Source of the DNA: Pseudoflavonifractor capillosus
GTDB lineage: Bacteria > Bacillota > Clostridia > Oscillospirales > Oscillospiraceae
Length of the DNA stretch: 32,220 nucleotides
NCBI RefSeq assembly: GCF_016899775.1
Contig: NZ_JACJJE010000037.1
Coordinates: forward strand, 1 to 32,220
Direction of reading: 5' to 3'
Below the pieces are notes generated by a model. The model did not search any database, had not been told where the DNA came from, and saw nothing but the letters and a program-made list of their open reading frames with translations. Made by a program: the position numbers and the translations under genes. Positions 1 to 7,342 of the stretch are shown here, piece by piece. How positions within the stretch are numbered: the stretch's first letter is position 1; each line of letters starts with the position of its first letter.

Positions 1-14
1 ATATAACCTCCGGG

Positions 15-37
15 TTTGGGCCCATTTTAGGCCCAAA
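15..37. repeat. Inverted repeat left of the tRNA fragment
   Basis: TTTGGGCC (15-22) and GGCCCAAA (30-37) are perfect 8-bp arms around a 7-base spacer. The repeat lies about 50 bp to the left of the tRNA 3' fragment. It could be an integrase arm-binding site or a hairpin at the end of an element lying off the window. No coding sequence is convincing in bases 1-85. Confidence 0.45.
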
Positions 38-85
38 AACGCCCGGAAAGCGTTGAACCGCAGCAGATGGACAAACCGACAGCAG

Positions 86-130
86 CTCATAACCCGGAGG
101 TCGGAGGTTCAAGTCCTCCTCCCGCAACCA
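86..130 (+). tRNA. Partial initiator tRNA-Met (3' half only), probable attachment-site core
   Basis: The sequence carries a CAT anticodon (88-90), the 3' side of an anticodon stem (AACCCG), a variable loop, and a perfect T arm GGAGG-TTCAAGT-CCTCC. It ends with an acceptor 3' strand TCCCGCA, discriminator A and encoded CCA. The A at acceptor position 72 is a hallmark of initiator tRNA, where C1-A72 is unpaired. The 5' acceptor strand, D arm and 5' side of the anticodon stem (expected to end CGGGC before the anticodon) are absent; the bases to the left, ...GACAGCAG, do not pair. The gene therefore cannot fold. A 3' tRNA fragment beside tyrosine recombinase genes is the usual trace of site-specific integration into the tRNA 3' end. 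The intact copy would lie to the left, outside the window. The exact left edge of the identity block cannot be fixed from one copy. Confidence 0.85.
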
Positions 131-132
131 GA

Positions 133-176
133 AATCCGCTGGAATCACCTGTTTCCAGCGGATTATTTTTATTTTC
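133..176 (+). terminator. Rho-independent terminator after the tRNA fragment
   Basis: A perfect 12-bp stem, AATCCGCTGGAA (133-144) and TTCCAGCGGATT (153-164), encloses an 8-base loop and is followed by ATTTTTATTTT. It begins three bases after the CCA end, so it was the tRNA gene's own terminator. The T tract is only on the plus side. It therefore does not serve recombinase 1, which comes from the other strand. Confidence 0.85.
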
Positions 177-213
177 TGCAACTTTTCCTTGAGGTTTGTC
201 TCTGGCTCCTAAA

Positions 214-234
214 TCTGACCCAGATTCTGACCCA
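214..234. repeat. Direct repeat TCTGACCCA x2, candidate integrase arm sites
   Basis: TCTGACCCA occurs at 214-222 and again at 226-234, a 12-bp period. The pair lies between the tRNA fragment and the stop codon of recombinase 1. Short tandem repeats between an integrase gene and its core site are typical arm-type binding sites for the N-terminal domain of tyrosine integrases. That role is inferred from position and pattern only. Confidence 0.5.
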
Positions 235-262
235 TACGGGAGTTTTTCCGGACTGGACAGGG

Positions 263-1423
263 CTATAAACTGCCGGATAGGACATGTTCCATAGCCTCCG
301 CCGCCTGCCGCTGAGCCGAGGTGGTCACATGGGCGTAGGTGTCCAGAGTGAACCCGGCGCTGTAGTGGCCCAGCATCCCGGACACCGTTTTCACGTCCAC
401 TCCGTTCTGAAGGGCCAGCGTTGCGAACGTGTGCCTCAGATCGTGGAATCTGAGCCTGGGCAGTCCCGCCCGCTTCAGCACTCGGTGGAGCATGTGGAGC
501 ACGCTGTCCGGAGACATGGGTACGCCCGTGGGGCCTGGAAACACCCAGGGACTGCTCCCCACTTTCTTTTTCTGCTGATTCAAAACGTCTAGCGTATCCT
601 TTGCCAGGGGCAGGGTGCGGTAGGCGTTTTTTGTTTTCAGAGGGGCTTCCACCACCTCGCCGTTGATGCGGGCGATCTGCCGCCGTACCCGGAGGTCGCC
701 CCGTTCCAAATCAAGGTCCTCCCACTTTAGGCCTAACAGTTCTCCTCGCCGCAAGCCGGTGGCCAGCTCCACGTAGTACAGCTCGAACACTCCGCTCTCC
801 TTGGCTTCCCGCAGAAAGGAGGTCAGCTGTTCCACCGGGAGGGTTTTCATCTCTTTGCGCTCCACCTTGGGCAGAGCACAGCCCTCTGTGGGATCTGCGG
901 CGATGAGTCTCTGCTCTCTGGCCAGCTTCATAGCCGAGGCGATGATTTGGTGGAGATTTCGCACCGTCTTAGGGCTTAGCCCTTTGCTCTGTTTCTTGCT
1001 CTCGATGCGCTCCACTCTGCCGCTGCTGAGCAGCTTCTTGTAGAACTTCTGTAACTCCAGAGAGGATAACTTTCCAAGGGGAATCTTCCCAATGCTGGGT
1101 TTGATGTGGTTGTCGATGTAACCCCAGTAGGTCTGGTGAGAGGAGGGACGGACTTTCACCTTGGCATAGTTTTCAAACCACACGTCCATCCACTCTCCCA
1201 CGGTGTATTGCTTTGCCTTCACCGGGTCAACCTGCTTTGCTTCCTCAATGGCCTGTTTCAGCTTGGCTCTGGCCTCCGCCTGAGTCCGGCCCAGGACGTT
1301 CCGGTAGATAGCCTTGCCCGTCTCCGGGTCATGACCGGCGGTATACCGGCCCTCCCAGCGGCCATCCTTCCGTTTCCGAAGATTGCCTTCTCCGTTGGCT
1401 CTGCGTTTTGCCACCTCTGTCAC
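263..1423 (-). CDS. Tyrosine recombinase / phage-type integrase (recombinase 1)
   Basis: This 386-residue site-specific recombinase cuts and rejoins DNA through a tyrosine-DNA intermediate. The N terminus (about 6-45, RRANGEGNLRKRKDGRWEGR) is an AP2-like arm-binding domain. A SAM-like core-binding domain follows at about 60-165. The catalytic domain shows box I ATGLRRGE, box II HDLRHTFA, then LGH and the nucleophile in LDTYAHVT. All active-site motifs are intact. It starts at a GTG that shares a GTGA overlap with the stop of the DUF6809 gene, so the pair is translationally coupled; a GTG three codons on is an alternative start. It lies nearest to the tRNA fragment and TCTGACCCA repeats, making it the best candidate for the enzyme that uses that site. 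Confidence 0.92.
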   Translation of the reverse strand: MTEVAKRRANGEGNLRKRKDGRWEGRYTAGHDPETGKAIYRNVLGRTQAEARAKLKQAIEEAKQVDPVKAKQYTVGEWMDVWFENYAKVKVRPSSHQTYWGYIDNHIKPSIGKIPLGKLSSLELQKFYKKLLSSGRVERIESKKQSKGLSPKTVRNLHQIIASAMKLAREQRLIAADPTEGCALPKVERKEMKTLPVEQLTSFLREAKESGVFELYYVELATGLRRGELLGLKWEDLDLERGDLRVRRQIARINGEVVEAPLKTKNAYRTLPLAKDTLDVLNQQKKKVGSSPWVFPGPTGVPMSPDSVLHMLHRVLKRAGLPRLRFHDLRHTFATLALQNGVDVKTVSGMLGHYSAGFTLDTYAHVTTSAQRQAAEAMEHVLSGSL

Positions 1424-1722
1424 CGCCCTTTCGGGAGGGCAGTCAGACTGCCGTCATCCTCGTCCAGTGCCTCGATTGCTACCCGCATCCCCAACCGGAA
1501 ACCCAGGATAAAGTTCTCCAGGGCCAAGGTGCTTCCGATCTCATTCTCTGTATTGAGGAGCCGCAGGAGCATGGTTTTCTCCTCCCCTTCCAGCAGAGCG
1601 GAGAGCTTCTCCTCGTATTCCTCCGCCTGGTCCATGGCCTGCTGCAGTGGAGAGCCTGGGGTGATGTCCTGCTCGTTGGGTGTGATTTTCCCGAAGTACA
1701 GATCTTCCAGTATGTTTCGCAT
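1420..1722 (-). CDS. DUF6809-like small protein upstream of recombinase 1
   Basis: A 100-residue acidic, helical protein beginning MRNILEDLYFGKI. The ATG at 1722 is chosen because AAAGGAGG lies 8 bases upstream; the frame stays open further up but without a ribosome site. The pattern of an N-terminal LEDLYFG, a central EEK..L..LLN.ENEI and a C-terminal ENFILGFRLGMR resembles DUF6809. That family is common in mobile elements and prophages of Clostridia and has no known function. The stop overlaps the recombinase 1 start by 4 bases, forming a two-gene unit. A role in controlling excision is possible but not shown. Confidence 0.75.
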   Translation of the reverse strand: MRNILEDLYFGKITPNEQDITPGSPLQQAMDQAEEYEEKLSALLEGEEKTMLLRLLNTENEIGSTLALENFILGFRLGMRVAIEALDEDDGSLTALPKGR

Positions 1723-1742
1723 GTGTGCCGCCTCCTTTGCAA

Positions 1743-1845
1743 CGACACACAATACCACAGAAATGGGAAATAACCAGGGCTGTGGCGCAGAGTTATCAAA
1801 CAATTCACATTTTTCGGGAGTCGCCCTTTTCTTTGTCAACACCAT
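1743..1845 (-). promoter_or_regulatory. Leader of recombinase 1 cassette, homologous to the leader at 4706-4812
   Basis: Read on the minus strand this leader has, in order, TTGACA (1839-1834), TTTGATAA, a block GGTTATTTCC-(A)TTTCTGTGG, TATTGT (1754-1749) and then the AGGAGG ribosome site. The leader of the zinc-ribbon/recombinase cassette has the same blocks in the same order. TATTGT is a possible -10 with CTGGTT 17 bp upstream as a weak -35. The TTGACA is not paired with a -10 at normal spacing and may instead be an operator. Conservation of the blocks is seen; promoter function is inferred. Confidence 0.5.
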
Positions 1846-2024
1846 CTCATTTTCCTGCTCTGGACGACCTTCTCTCTTTGTTTGTGTCAGCGCAAGTTAG
1901 GTACCCTTAATAATTTCCCTCTAAGATTGCCGATTATCTGCTGAATAGCCTCATTTTCAGCACAAATTTGGGGTTCTTTTTCTGGCCGAGGTCCTCTTGA
2001 CCACATATTTGCCCACAGACAGCG

Positions 2025-2065
2025 AAAACCGGCCCGCTGAGGGATTTTCTTTCCCCCGGCGGGCC
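2025..2065 (-). terminator. Likely terminator of the recombinase 2/3 cassette
   Basis: Arms GGCCCGC (2031-2037) and GCGGGCC (2059-2065) form a GC-rich stem, with further pairing of GAGGG to TTCCC inside. On the minus strand it is followed by GGTTTTCGC. It lies 13 bases past the stop codon of recombinase 2. The T tract is short, so efficiency is uncertain. No gene is seen in the rest of 1846-2077. Confidence 0.6.
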
Positions 2066-2077
2066 GACTCACGTCAC

Positions 2078-3292
2078 TCAGCTTGCCCTGCGGCTCCACC
2101 GTTTCCTCGCCTGGAAGGTGGTCATGGTGCGCTCTTTTGGCTTCTCCTCCTGCGGTTTGACTTCCGCCTTGGCGATGCCCTGGTCGATCTTTACCGCTGC
2201 CCTCTGCCGCATCTCGTCGGTGACATGGGAGTAGGTGTTCAACGTGGTGGCACTGGACACATGGCCCAGGATGGTAGAGAGGGTCTTAATGTCCATCCCG
2301 TAGGCCAGGGCGTTGGTGGCGAAGGTGTGCCGCAAATCGTGGAACCTAACTCGTTCACACCCGGCGTGGTCCAATATCCTGTGCAGGCGCAGATGGATGG
2401 AAGACGGGCGCATGGGCGTGTCCTCTTTCTTGGGCGAGGGGAACATCCATCGGGAGTCAACTTTGGCCTTGTACTCCCGCATCACCTTCAGGACCGTGGG
2501 CGGCAGGATCAAGGTGCGGACCGCCGCTTTCGTTTTCGGTTCGCAGATCACAACCTCCGGGCCGACTGTCCCGGCCTGCTTGTTGATCCGCAGTTCTCCG
2601 GTTGTCGGGTTCAGATCATCCCATTGAAGGGCTGCGATCTCCCCCAGCCGCAGGCCGGTGGCCAACTCCAGGAGAAACAGCTCGTAGTAGTTCTCCTCCT
2701 TAGCCTGGATCAACAGTTTCTGCATGGCCTCCCTGGAGAGGATCTTCATTTCCTCATATCTCACCGGGGACAACTTATGCCCCTCAGTCGGATCACGGGG
2801 GATCAGATGTTCAGCTCTGGCCTTCTCCAGCGCCCGGTGGCAGAGGCTGAAACAGTTTCGGATCTGACTGTCGGCAATGCTGCCCCCGCCCATGTGGTCA
2901 TCTGACTTCATCCAGGCGCAGAATTGCTGGATATCATTTGTTGTCAGCTTATTCAGCGGTATACCGCCTAACTTCGGCTTGATGTACAGCCGGATATAGC
3001 CCGCATAGGTGCGCTGTGTCCTTGGGCGGATGGACGGCTTGCTGTAAGTTTCGTACCAGTGATCCAGCCACTCCCCGAAGGGCATATCCGCCCGGACTTT
3101 GGAGGGGGTAGGCGGAGAGATGGACTCCTTCAGAGTCTTTAGTTTTTCAACGCACTCGCCCTTGGTCTTGGCCAGGACATTCTTCGTCCTGGGCAGGCCC
3201 TTCTCGTCATAGCCGACGACGATGCGCCCCTCCCAGCGGCCATCCTTTCTCAGGCGGACGGTGCCTTCGCCGCTCTTGCGCTTTCTTCCCAC
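2078..3292 (-). CDS. Tyrosine recombinase / integrase (recombinase 2)
   Basis: A 404-residue tyrosine recombinase of the same integrase type as its neighbours. The N terminus (RKRKSGEGTVRLRKDGRWEGR) is arm-binding, then comes a SAM-like domain (about 65-170). The catalytic domain has ATGLRLGE, HDLRHTFA, LGH and LNTYSHVT, so the catalytic set is complete. A basic tail (KERTMTTFQARKRWSRRAS) extends past the usual end. The start is a GTG at 3292 with AGGAG 8 bases before it, inside the 3' end of recombinase 3. The 43-base overlap implies coupled translation. Sharing a transcript with recombinase 3 suggests the two may act together, but each alone has all catalytic residues. Confidence 0.9.
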   Translation of the reverse strand: MGRKRKSGEGTVRLRKDGRWEGRIVVGYDEKGLPRTKNVLAKTKGECVEKLKTLKESISPPTPSKVRADMPFGEWLDHWYETYSKPSIRPRTQRTYAGYIRLYIKPKLGGIPLNKLTTNDIQQFCAWMKSDDHMGGGSIADSQIRNCFSLCHRALEKARAEHLIPRDPTEGHKLSPVRYEEMKILSREAMQKLLIQAKEENYYELFLLELATGLRLGEIAALQWDDLNPTTGELRINKQAGTVGPEVVICEPKTKAAVRTLILPPTVLKVMREYKAKVDSRWMFPSPKKEDTPMRPSSIHLRLHRILDHAGCERVRFHDLRHTFATNALAYGMDIKTLSTILGHVSSATTLNTYSHVTDEMRQRAAVKIDQGIAKAEVKPQEEKPKERTMTTFQARKRWSRRAS

Positions 3293-4443
3293 GGTTTCAG
3301 CTCCTCTCCGAAAATATCTGTCAGGAATGTCTCCACGATCTCCGCCGCTCGTCTCTGCATATCCCCGGTGGTGTGGGTGTAGGTGTCCAGAGTGAAGGCC
3401 GACCTGGTGTGGCCCAGGATGCCGGACAAGGTCTTGACGTCTACGCCGCTGGTCAGGGCATGGGTGGCGAAGGTATGCCTTAAATCATGGAACCTGATAC
3501 TGGGGAGGCCAGCCTCTTTCAGCAGAGCCTTCATTCTGTCATAGGCTGTCTCAGGACGGGTGGGCTGCTCTGGCTTCAGCGGGTTCGGGAAGATCCACTC
3601 GGTCAGGGCGGATTTTTTCCGCTCCCGGAGAAGCTCCGCTGTGCTGGGCGGGAGGATGATGGTGCGGGTGCCAGCGGCGGTCTTGGTGTCCCAGGTGGTC
3701 AGCTTGCCACCCTTCTCCTGATGGACAGTGCGGCGTACCTTAAGGGTGCCATCCGCCTCATCGAAGTCCTCCCACTTGAGGCCGCAGATCTCTCCCCGGC
3801 GCAGGCCGGTGGTCAGTTCCGTGTAGAAGAAGTCGTGCCAGATATCATCCTGCTGAATGATTGCCATGAATACATCCAGCTGTTCATCTGTTAGAATTTG
3901 TTTTACCTTACAGGCGAACTTAGGCGTCGGAATTTCTTCTGTCGGGTTCCACGGGATCAGTCCGGCCTGTTTTGCCGCGTCCAGTGCCTCGTGGAGCATG
4001 GAGTGGATTCCTCGGATGGTACTGCTGGCCAGCCCTTTTCCTGTGATTTGATTTCCATGACTGGCCAGGGCATCATATAACTTTTGGACATCCTTCCCTG
4101 TGACCTGGGTAATGGGTTTGTCGCCTAAGCGGGGATTGATGTGAATTCGTACTGCTCCCTGATATCGGGTCAGTGTAGTAGGCCGAATGGTGCCGGCGAT
4201 ATTTTCCAGCCATTGTTCCAGCCACTCCGCCAAGGTCATCCGGCTCTGCCCCGTCAGGTCAACGCCCTGGTAGATGTCGATGTGCTGCCGGAGTTTAGCG
4301 GTCAGTTCCTTTTGTGTATCAGCGTAGACATAGCGGAAGATTGAGTCGCCGTTTTCCTTGTGACCCACTACGATGCGGCCCTCCCAGCGGCCGTCCTCCC
4401 GTTTCCGCACCATACCGTCCCCGGATGGCCTGCGTTTTGCCAT
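3250..4443 (-). CDS. Tyrosine recombinase / integrase (recombinase 3)
   Basis: A 397-residue tyrosine recombinase. The ATG at 4443 is preferred to the in-frame GTG at 4452 because GGAGG sits 8 bases before the ATG. Domains run as arm-binding (AKRRPSGDGMVRKREDGRWEGR), SAM-like core-binding (about 65-165) and catalytic, with TTGLRRGE, HDLRHTFATHA, LGH and the nucleophile in LDTYTHTT. Its first residues and catalytic boxes closely resemble recombinase 1, so one is likely a diverged copy of the other. It follows the zinc-ribbon gene and overlaps recombinase 2. Confidence 0.9.
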   Translation of the reverse strand: MAKRRPSGDGMVRKREDGRWEGRIVVGHKENGDSIFRYVYADTQKELTAKLRQHIDIYQGVDLTGQSRMTLAEWLEQWLENIAGTIRPTTLTRYQGAVRIHINPRLGDKPITQVTGKDVQKLYDALASHGNQITGKGLASSTIRGIHSMLHEALDAAKQAGLIPWNPTEEIPTPKFACKVKQILTDEQLDVFMAIIQQDDIWHDFFYTELTTGLRRGEICGLKWEDFDEADGTLKVRRTVHQEKGGKLTTWDTKTAAGTRTIILPPSTAELLRERKKSALTEWIFPNPLKPEQPTRPETAYDRMKALLKEAGLPSIRFHDLRHTFATHALTSGVDVKTLSGILGHTRSAFTLDTYTHTTGDMQRRAAEIVETFLTDIFGEELKPWEESARAAKAPSA

Positions 4444-4461
4444 GCTGCTCACCTCCAGAGG

Positions 4462-4689
4462 TTATCTTTGATTTGCGATATAATTCCTGATAGGCGGGAA
4501 TTTGTGAGGCTCCGCCACCCACTGATACACCACGGCCCCGCAGCGGCGGCAGATCAGGTGACGCAGCCGGTTGCCCAGGAGTCCGTGCTTCTTGAAAGTG
4601 ACGATTGCCTCGCCGTGCTGCCAGCCGAGGCCCAGGTCATCGCTCCCACAGTATTGGCACCGCCGGACTGGGATTTGATCAGTTGTCAT
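4462..4689 (-). CDS. Small zinc-ribbon protein
   Basis: A 75-residue protein with two CxxC pairs, CQYC near residue 11 and CRRC near residue 50, that would bind one zinc ion in a zinc-ribbon fold. The ATG at 4689 is preferred over the ATG two codons earlier, because GAGGAGGG directly abuts the earlier one and leaves no spacing. It is the first gene of the cassette with recombinases 3 and 2, ending 18 bases before recombinase 3. It may bind DNA or modulate recombination; the sequence gives no partner. Confidence 0.72.
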   Translation of the reverse strand: MTTDQIPVRRCQYCGSDDLGLGWQHGEAIVTFKKHGLLGNRLRHLICRRCGAVVYQWVAEPHKFPPIRNYIANQR

Positions 4690-4705
4690 GGTCATCCCTC
4701 CTCAG

Positions 4706-4812
4706 CAACATAACATACCATAGAAACAGGAAATAGCCAGGGGCACGGCGAACTATTATCAAATTGTTATCAATTCCAGATGCATTTCGCCGCCTTTCTC
4801 ATTGTCAACGGC
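4706..4812 (-). promoter_or_regulatory. Leader of the zinc-ribbon/recombinase 3-2 cassette
   Basis: On the minus strand the order is TTGACA (4808-4803), TTGATAACAATTTGATAA, GGCTATTTCC-TGTTTCTATGG, TATGTT (4717-4712) and GAGGAGGG. These blocks match the recombinase 1 leader in order and spacing. The doubled TTGATAA is a candidate repressor or integrase site. Between here and 4892 there is also a plus-facing hairpin at about 4830-4860 (AGCCC.TTC / GAAGGGGCT, then TTTATTGTTTT), but no plus-strand gene for it to serve. Confidence 0.45.
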
Positions 4813-4892
4813 ATCGCAATACCCGCCAGCCAGCAGAGCCCTTCTGGTCGGAAGGGGCTTTATTGTTTTATGTGCCGTAATTTTTGAGGAGG

Positions 4893-5723
4893 TCACATCC
4901 CGCCCATGACCATTCCGCCCTGGGTCTGCTCCTCCTCGTGGTCGTCCGGCTTGTGGCCCATGGCGATCTTCTTCTCCTGGATCTTTCTTCGGAGTTTGCG
5001 GTCGACATGCAGGCCGGTGTTGGAGTGGGGCAGGGCGTGGTTCTCAAAGATCCGGCTCATGTGGTAGAGCAAGCGGGTGGCCGCCAGCATGACGGAGGGC
5101 GGACGGAGGTCGTTTTTCCGTTCCAGGAAGAACTGAGCGTACTGGTTCCCCTGGGCGGCGGAACGGCTGAACCAGACCATTGCCTGGGTCTGGTCGTGAG
5201 TCACTCCCTGTCCTGTCAGGTATAACTTGCCCAGCATATACTGGGCATATTGGTTGCCCGCCTCCGCTGACTGGGTGAGCCACGCTGTGGCTCTGGTTGC
5301 ATCTTTTGACACAACCTCGCCGCTGAGATACTCCTTGCCCAGCCGGTAGGCGGCGAAATGGTCTCCACTCTCCGCCGCCTGTTTCAGCCAGCGGATGCCC
5401 TCGTCCGGGTCCCGGGCTTCAGGATCATCAGAGAGAAACAGCTTACCCAAGGCGTACTGGGCCTCCGGCAGACCATGCCCTGCCGCCTGGGTGAGCCAGT
5501 GCTTTGCCTTCTGGATGTCCGGGATCAGCAGAGGCCCGTCCCGGTAGAGTAGGCCCATCATGTATTGGGCGTGGGCATCTCCGCGCTCTGCCAGCCGCTC
5601 CAACTCCTCCGCCGCCCCGTCACGGTCTGCCAGAGAAAGGGATTCGTCCCGGATGGTCTGCCGCAGTTCCCAGCAGGCATAGGACTCACCCCGCAGTTGC
5701 TCCGGCTCGTCGTGAGAGGTCAA
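4893..5723 (-). CDS. C-terminal Sel1-repeat part of a split MobP3-type relaxase
   Basis: An open frame of 276 codons beginning at ATG 5723. It contains about five Sel1/TPR-like helical repeats of roughly 36 residues (about 45-215; for example AQYALGKLFLSDD and AQYMLGKLYLTGQGV), and then a conserved tail ending QGGMVMGGM. This start is in the same reading frame as the relaxase gene at 6806, and the only thing separating them is a TAG at 5883-5885. Clostridial MobP3-type relaxases commonly carry such a Sel1 tail, so this is the second half of one gene rather than an independent one. No ribosome site is evident at 5723. Sel1 repeats usually mediate protein contacts, here probably within the relaxosome or with a coupling protein. 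Confidence 0.72.
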   Translation of the reverse strand: MTSHDEPEQLRGESYACWELRQTIRDESLSLADRDGAAEELERLAERGDAHAQYMMGLLYRDGPLLIPDIQKAKHWLTQAAGHGLPEAQYALGKLFLSDDPEARDPDEGIRWLKQAAESGDHFAAYRLGKEYLSGEVVSKDATRATAWLTQSAEAGNQYAQYMLGKLYLTGQGVTHDQTQAMVWFSRSAAQGNQYAQFFLERKNDLRPPSVMLAATRLLYHMSRIFENHALPHSNTGLHVDRKLRRKIQEKKIAMGHKPDDHEEEQTQGGMVMGGM

Positions 5724-5882
5724 ATCAGCATCCTCGAAAGTGATATCCCCCAGACGGATACGCTCCGCCTCCTGGATGACGGCATTTTTGATCTGCCGGA
5801 ACTCTTTCTCCTGGGACAGCTTTTTCTTTTCTCTGGGCTTATCGTGATAGTAGCTGTCAACTTCATTTTGAAGGGCGTACCA

Positions 5883-6806
5883 CTAGTCGTAGCACGCCTG
5901 AACCACCGGCAGTTCCTCCAGTTTGTCCACTACCTCGTCCACCGTTTTCTTCACAGATTTGGGGAGATAGCCGTAGGACTTCTTGCCCTTGACAACCTCC
6001 AGCTGTCCAGCCAGCTGCTCCATCTTCTGCTCGATCTCCGGAACCGAGCAGATGCTTTGCACCAACTCATCCCGTGACTGGGACTTCTGCTCATAGGTGT
6101 GAAGCATCTCCTGCCGGAAGATCTGATTGGTCAATGTCGATTTGATGTTGCGGATGCCCACCCGCGTCTGGTATGCCTCACCGGGCACCGTTGACCACGC
6201 CATCATGTGGACATGGGGGTGGTCACCCTCGTCGTGGTAGGCGGCGTACCAGCGGAAGTTTCCCGGAGAAATATTCATAGCGGCGGCGATGTCATTGCGG
6301 TTGGCCCGGAGCAGATTCATCCACGCCTTGGCATTGTCGTAGCCAAGCCGGGCGGCATCCTCCCGCTTCAGGGAGATGATGTGGGTCCACACGTTGCCGG
6401 TGTACTGATCCAGTTCACTCATGGCTTGCTCCAGCTCCACACTGTCCTCATCCCCAAAGAGGCCGTGATCCCACAACCGTTCCACCCTGGGCCGGGTGGC
6501 GATGTACTTCATGTAGCCATCCGACTGCTGCACCGCCGACCAGTTTTCCTCCAGTACTCTGGTGATAAACGCGGAGGCGTTTGCTTTAGTAGGCTTGGCT
6601 TCGTAGTCCAAATACTCACCTAACTCCCTGGCCTCTGGGAAATCTTTTGTCAGTTTTCTGACCAGCTGCTCCTGCTTTCTGGTGGGCGGACGGTCATCCG
6701 GAAGGATCTCCACGCGCTCCCGCGTCCCAATGTACCGTAGGTAGCCACTGACAAAGTTGCTCCCACCGCACTTGAGATAGGGACTTTTCAGGATCAGTCT
6801 TGCCAC
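5883..6806 (-). CDS. MobP3-type relaxase, N-terminal catalytic part
   Basis: The 307-residue product nicks DNA at oriT and is carried with the transferred strand. The metal-binding motif HDEGDHPHVH lies at residues 191-200, the diagnostic relaxase motif of the MobP group. Candidate nucleophile tyrosines occur in YLRYIGTRE (22-30) and YMKYIATRP (98-106). The catalytic domain is complete; a coiled-coil-like region (about 250-300) runs up to the premature TAG. The ATG overlaps the 3' end of the accessory gene by 13 bases, implying coupling. If this half is stable it might still nick DNA without its Sel1 tail. Confidence 0.85.
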   Translation of the reverse strand: MARLILKSPYLKCGGSNFVSGYLRYIGTRERVEILPDDRPPTRKQEQLVRKLTKDFPEARELGEYLDYEAKPTKANASAFITRVLEENWSAVQQSDGYMKYIATRPRVERLWDHGLFGDEDSVELEQAMSELDQYTGNVWTHIISLKREDAARLGYDNAKAWMNLLRANRNDIAAAMNISPGNFRWYAAYHDEGDHPHVHMMAWSTVPGEAYQTRVGIRNIKSTLTNQIFRQEMLHTYEQKSQSRDELVQSICSVPEIEQKMEQLAGQLEVVKGKKSYGYLPKSVKKTVDEVVDKLEELPVVQACYD

Positions 6807-7213
6807 TCATCGTCCTCCTCCCAGGCCCCACGCACTCGCTGTTCCAGCGAGATGCGGCCGTTGGTTTTCCTCACATTTTGCACGCTCTCTGACCGCCGAC
6901 GGCGGAGATCCTCGTCGCTGAACTGATAGGCGTCAGCCAGGATGCCAGCCACCATGTCCTGCTCCACCGCCTGCCGGAAGGCAAGGGAGGACAGACGCTC
7001 CTCCATCTGTCCCAGTCGTCCATCCAGATAGGACTTGATGGAGGTGGGGAGGAAAAGGCCAGCGTTGTTGGCGCTGAGGTAGTCCAGATAGAAGTCCACC
7101 GCACGCTCTATGAAGGCGGTCATGCTCCGGCTCCCATCCTCCTGATACCGGCGCTCCAAGATCGCCTTTTTCTCCGGCGTCAGGTAAAAAGGGAATTTCT
7201 CTTTTTCGCTCAT
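6794..7213 (-). CDS. Relaxosome accessory protein (ribbon-helix-helix, MobC-like)
   Basis: A 139-residue protein beginning MSEKEKFPFYLTPEKKAIL. A ribbon-helix-helix-type N terminus (KFPFYLTPEKKAILERRYQEDGSRSMTAFIERAVDFYLDYL) is followed by a helical region and a charged tail. The ATG at 7213 is chosen for its AGGAAGGAG ribosome site; the frame is open further upstream but with low-complexity, non-protein-like sequence that overlaps the oriT candidate. Such proteins bind oriT and help load the relaxase. The position between the oriT-like site and the relaxase, with a 13-base overlap into the latter, fits this role. Confidence 0.78.
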   Translation of the reverse strand: MSEKEKFPFYLTPEKKAILERRYQEDGSRSMTAFIERAVDFYLDYLSANNAGLFLPTSIKSYLDGRLGQMEERLSSLAFRQAVEQDMVAGILADAYQFSDEDLRRRRSESVQNVRKTNGRISLEQRVRGAWEEDDEWQD

Positions 7214-7342
7214 AAATGGCTCCTTCCTGGGGTGTGACCCCTGGTTTTTTGTTGTGGCAGTAGGTGTTTGGGGATCGTGACCGCAAACGTGAGCCCCGCC
7301 GTCTGTTTTTGACCCCACTTTTGATACACCGCAAACCCCCGC

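Larger units (their letters stand above)
4893..6806 (-). pseudogene. MobP3-type relaxase gene interrupted by an in-frame amber codon
   Basis: Reading from ATG 6806 in one frame to the stop at 4893 gives 637 codons with a single internal TAG (5885-5883). The frame around it reads ...VVQACYD, stop, WYALQNEVDSYYHDKPREKKKLSQEKEF... and continues smoothly into the Sel1 part. There is no frameshift or deletion. A C-to-T change from CAG would account for it. Either the relaxase is inactivated or truncated, or the stop is read through at some level. Confidence 0.75.

Noticed and set aside
50-130. A complete tRNA gene ending at 130
   Set aside because: The T arm, anticodon loop and CCA end are good, but no 5' acceptor strand, D arm or matching anticodon stem exists upstream. 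Only the 3' half is real.
263-4443. A RIT element (recombinase in trio)
   Set aside because: The three recombinases are not one overlapping trio. Recombinase 1 has its own leader and coupled DUF6809 gene, and only recombinases 2 and 3 overlap.
4830-4872. Plus-strand terminator AGCCC.TTC/GAAGGGGCT with TTTATTGTTTT
   Set aside because: The hairpin is plausible but has a bulge, and there is no plus-strand gene upstream that it could end. It is mentioned only in the leader entry.
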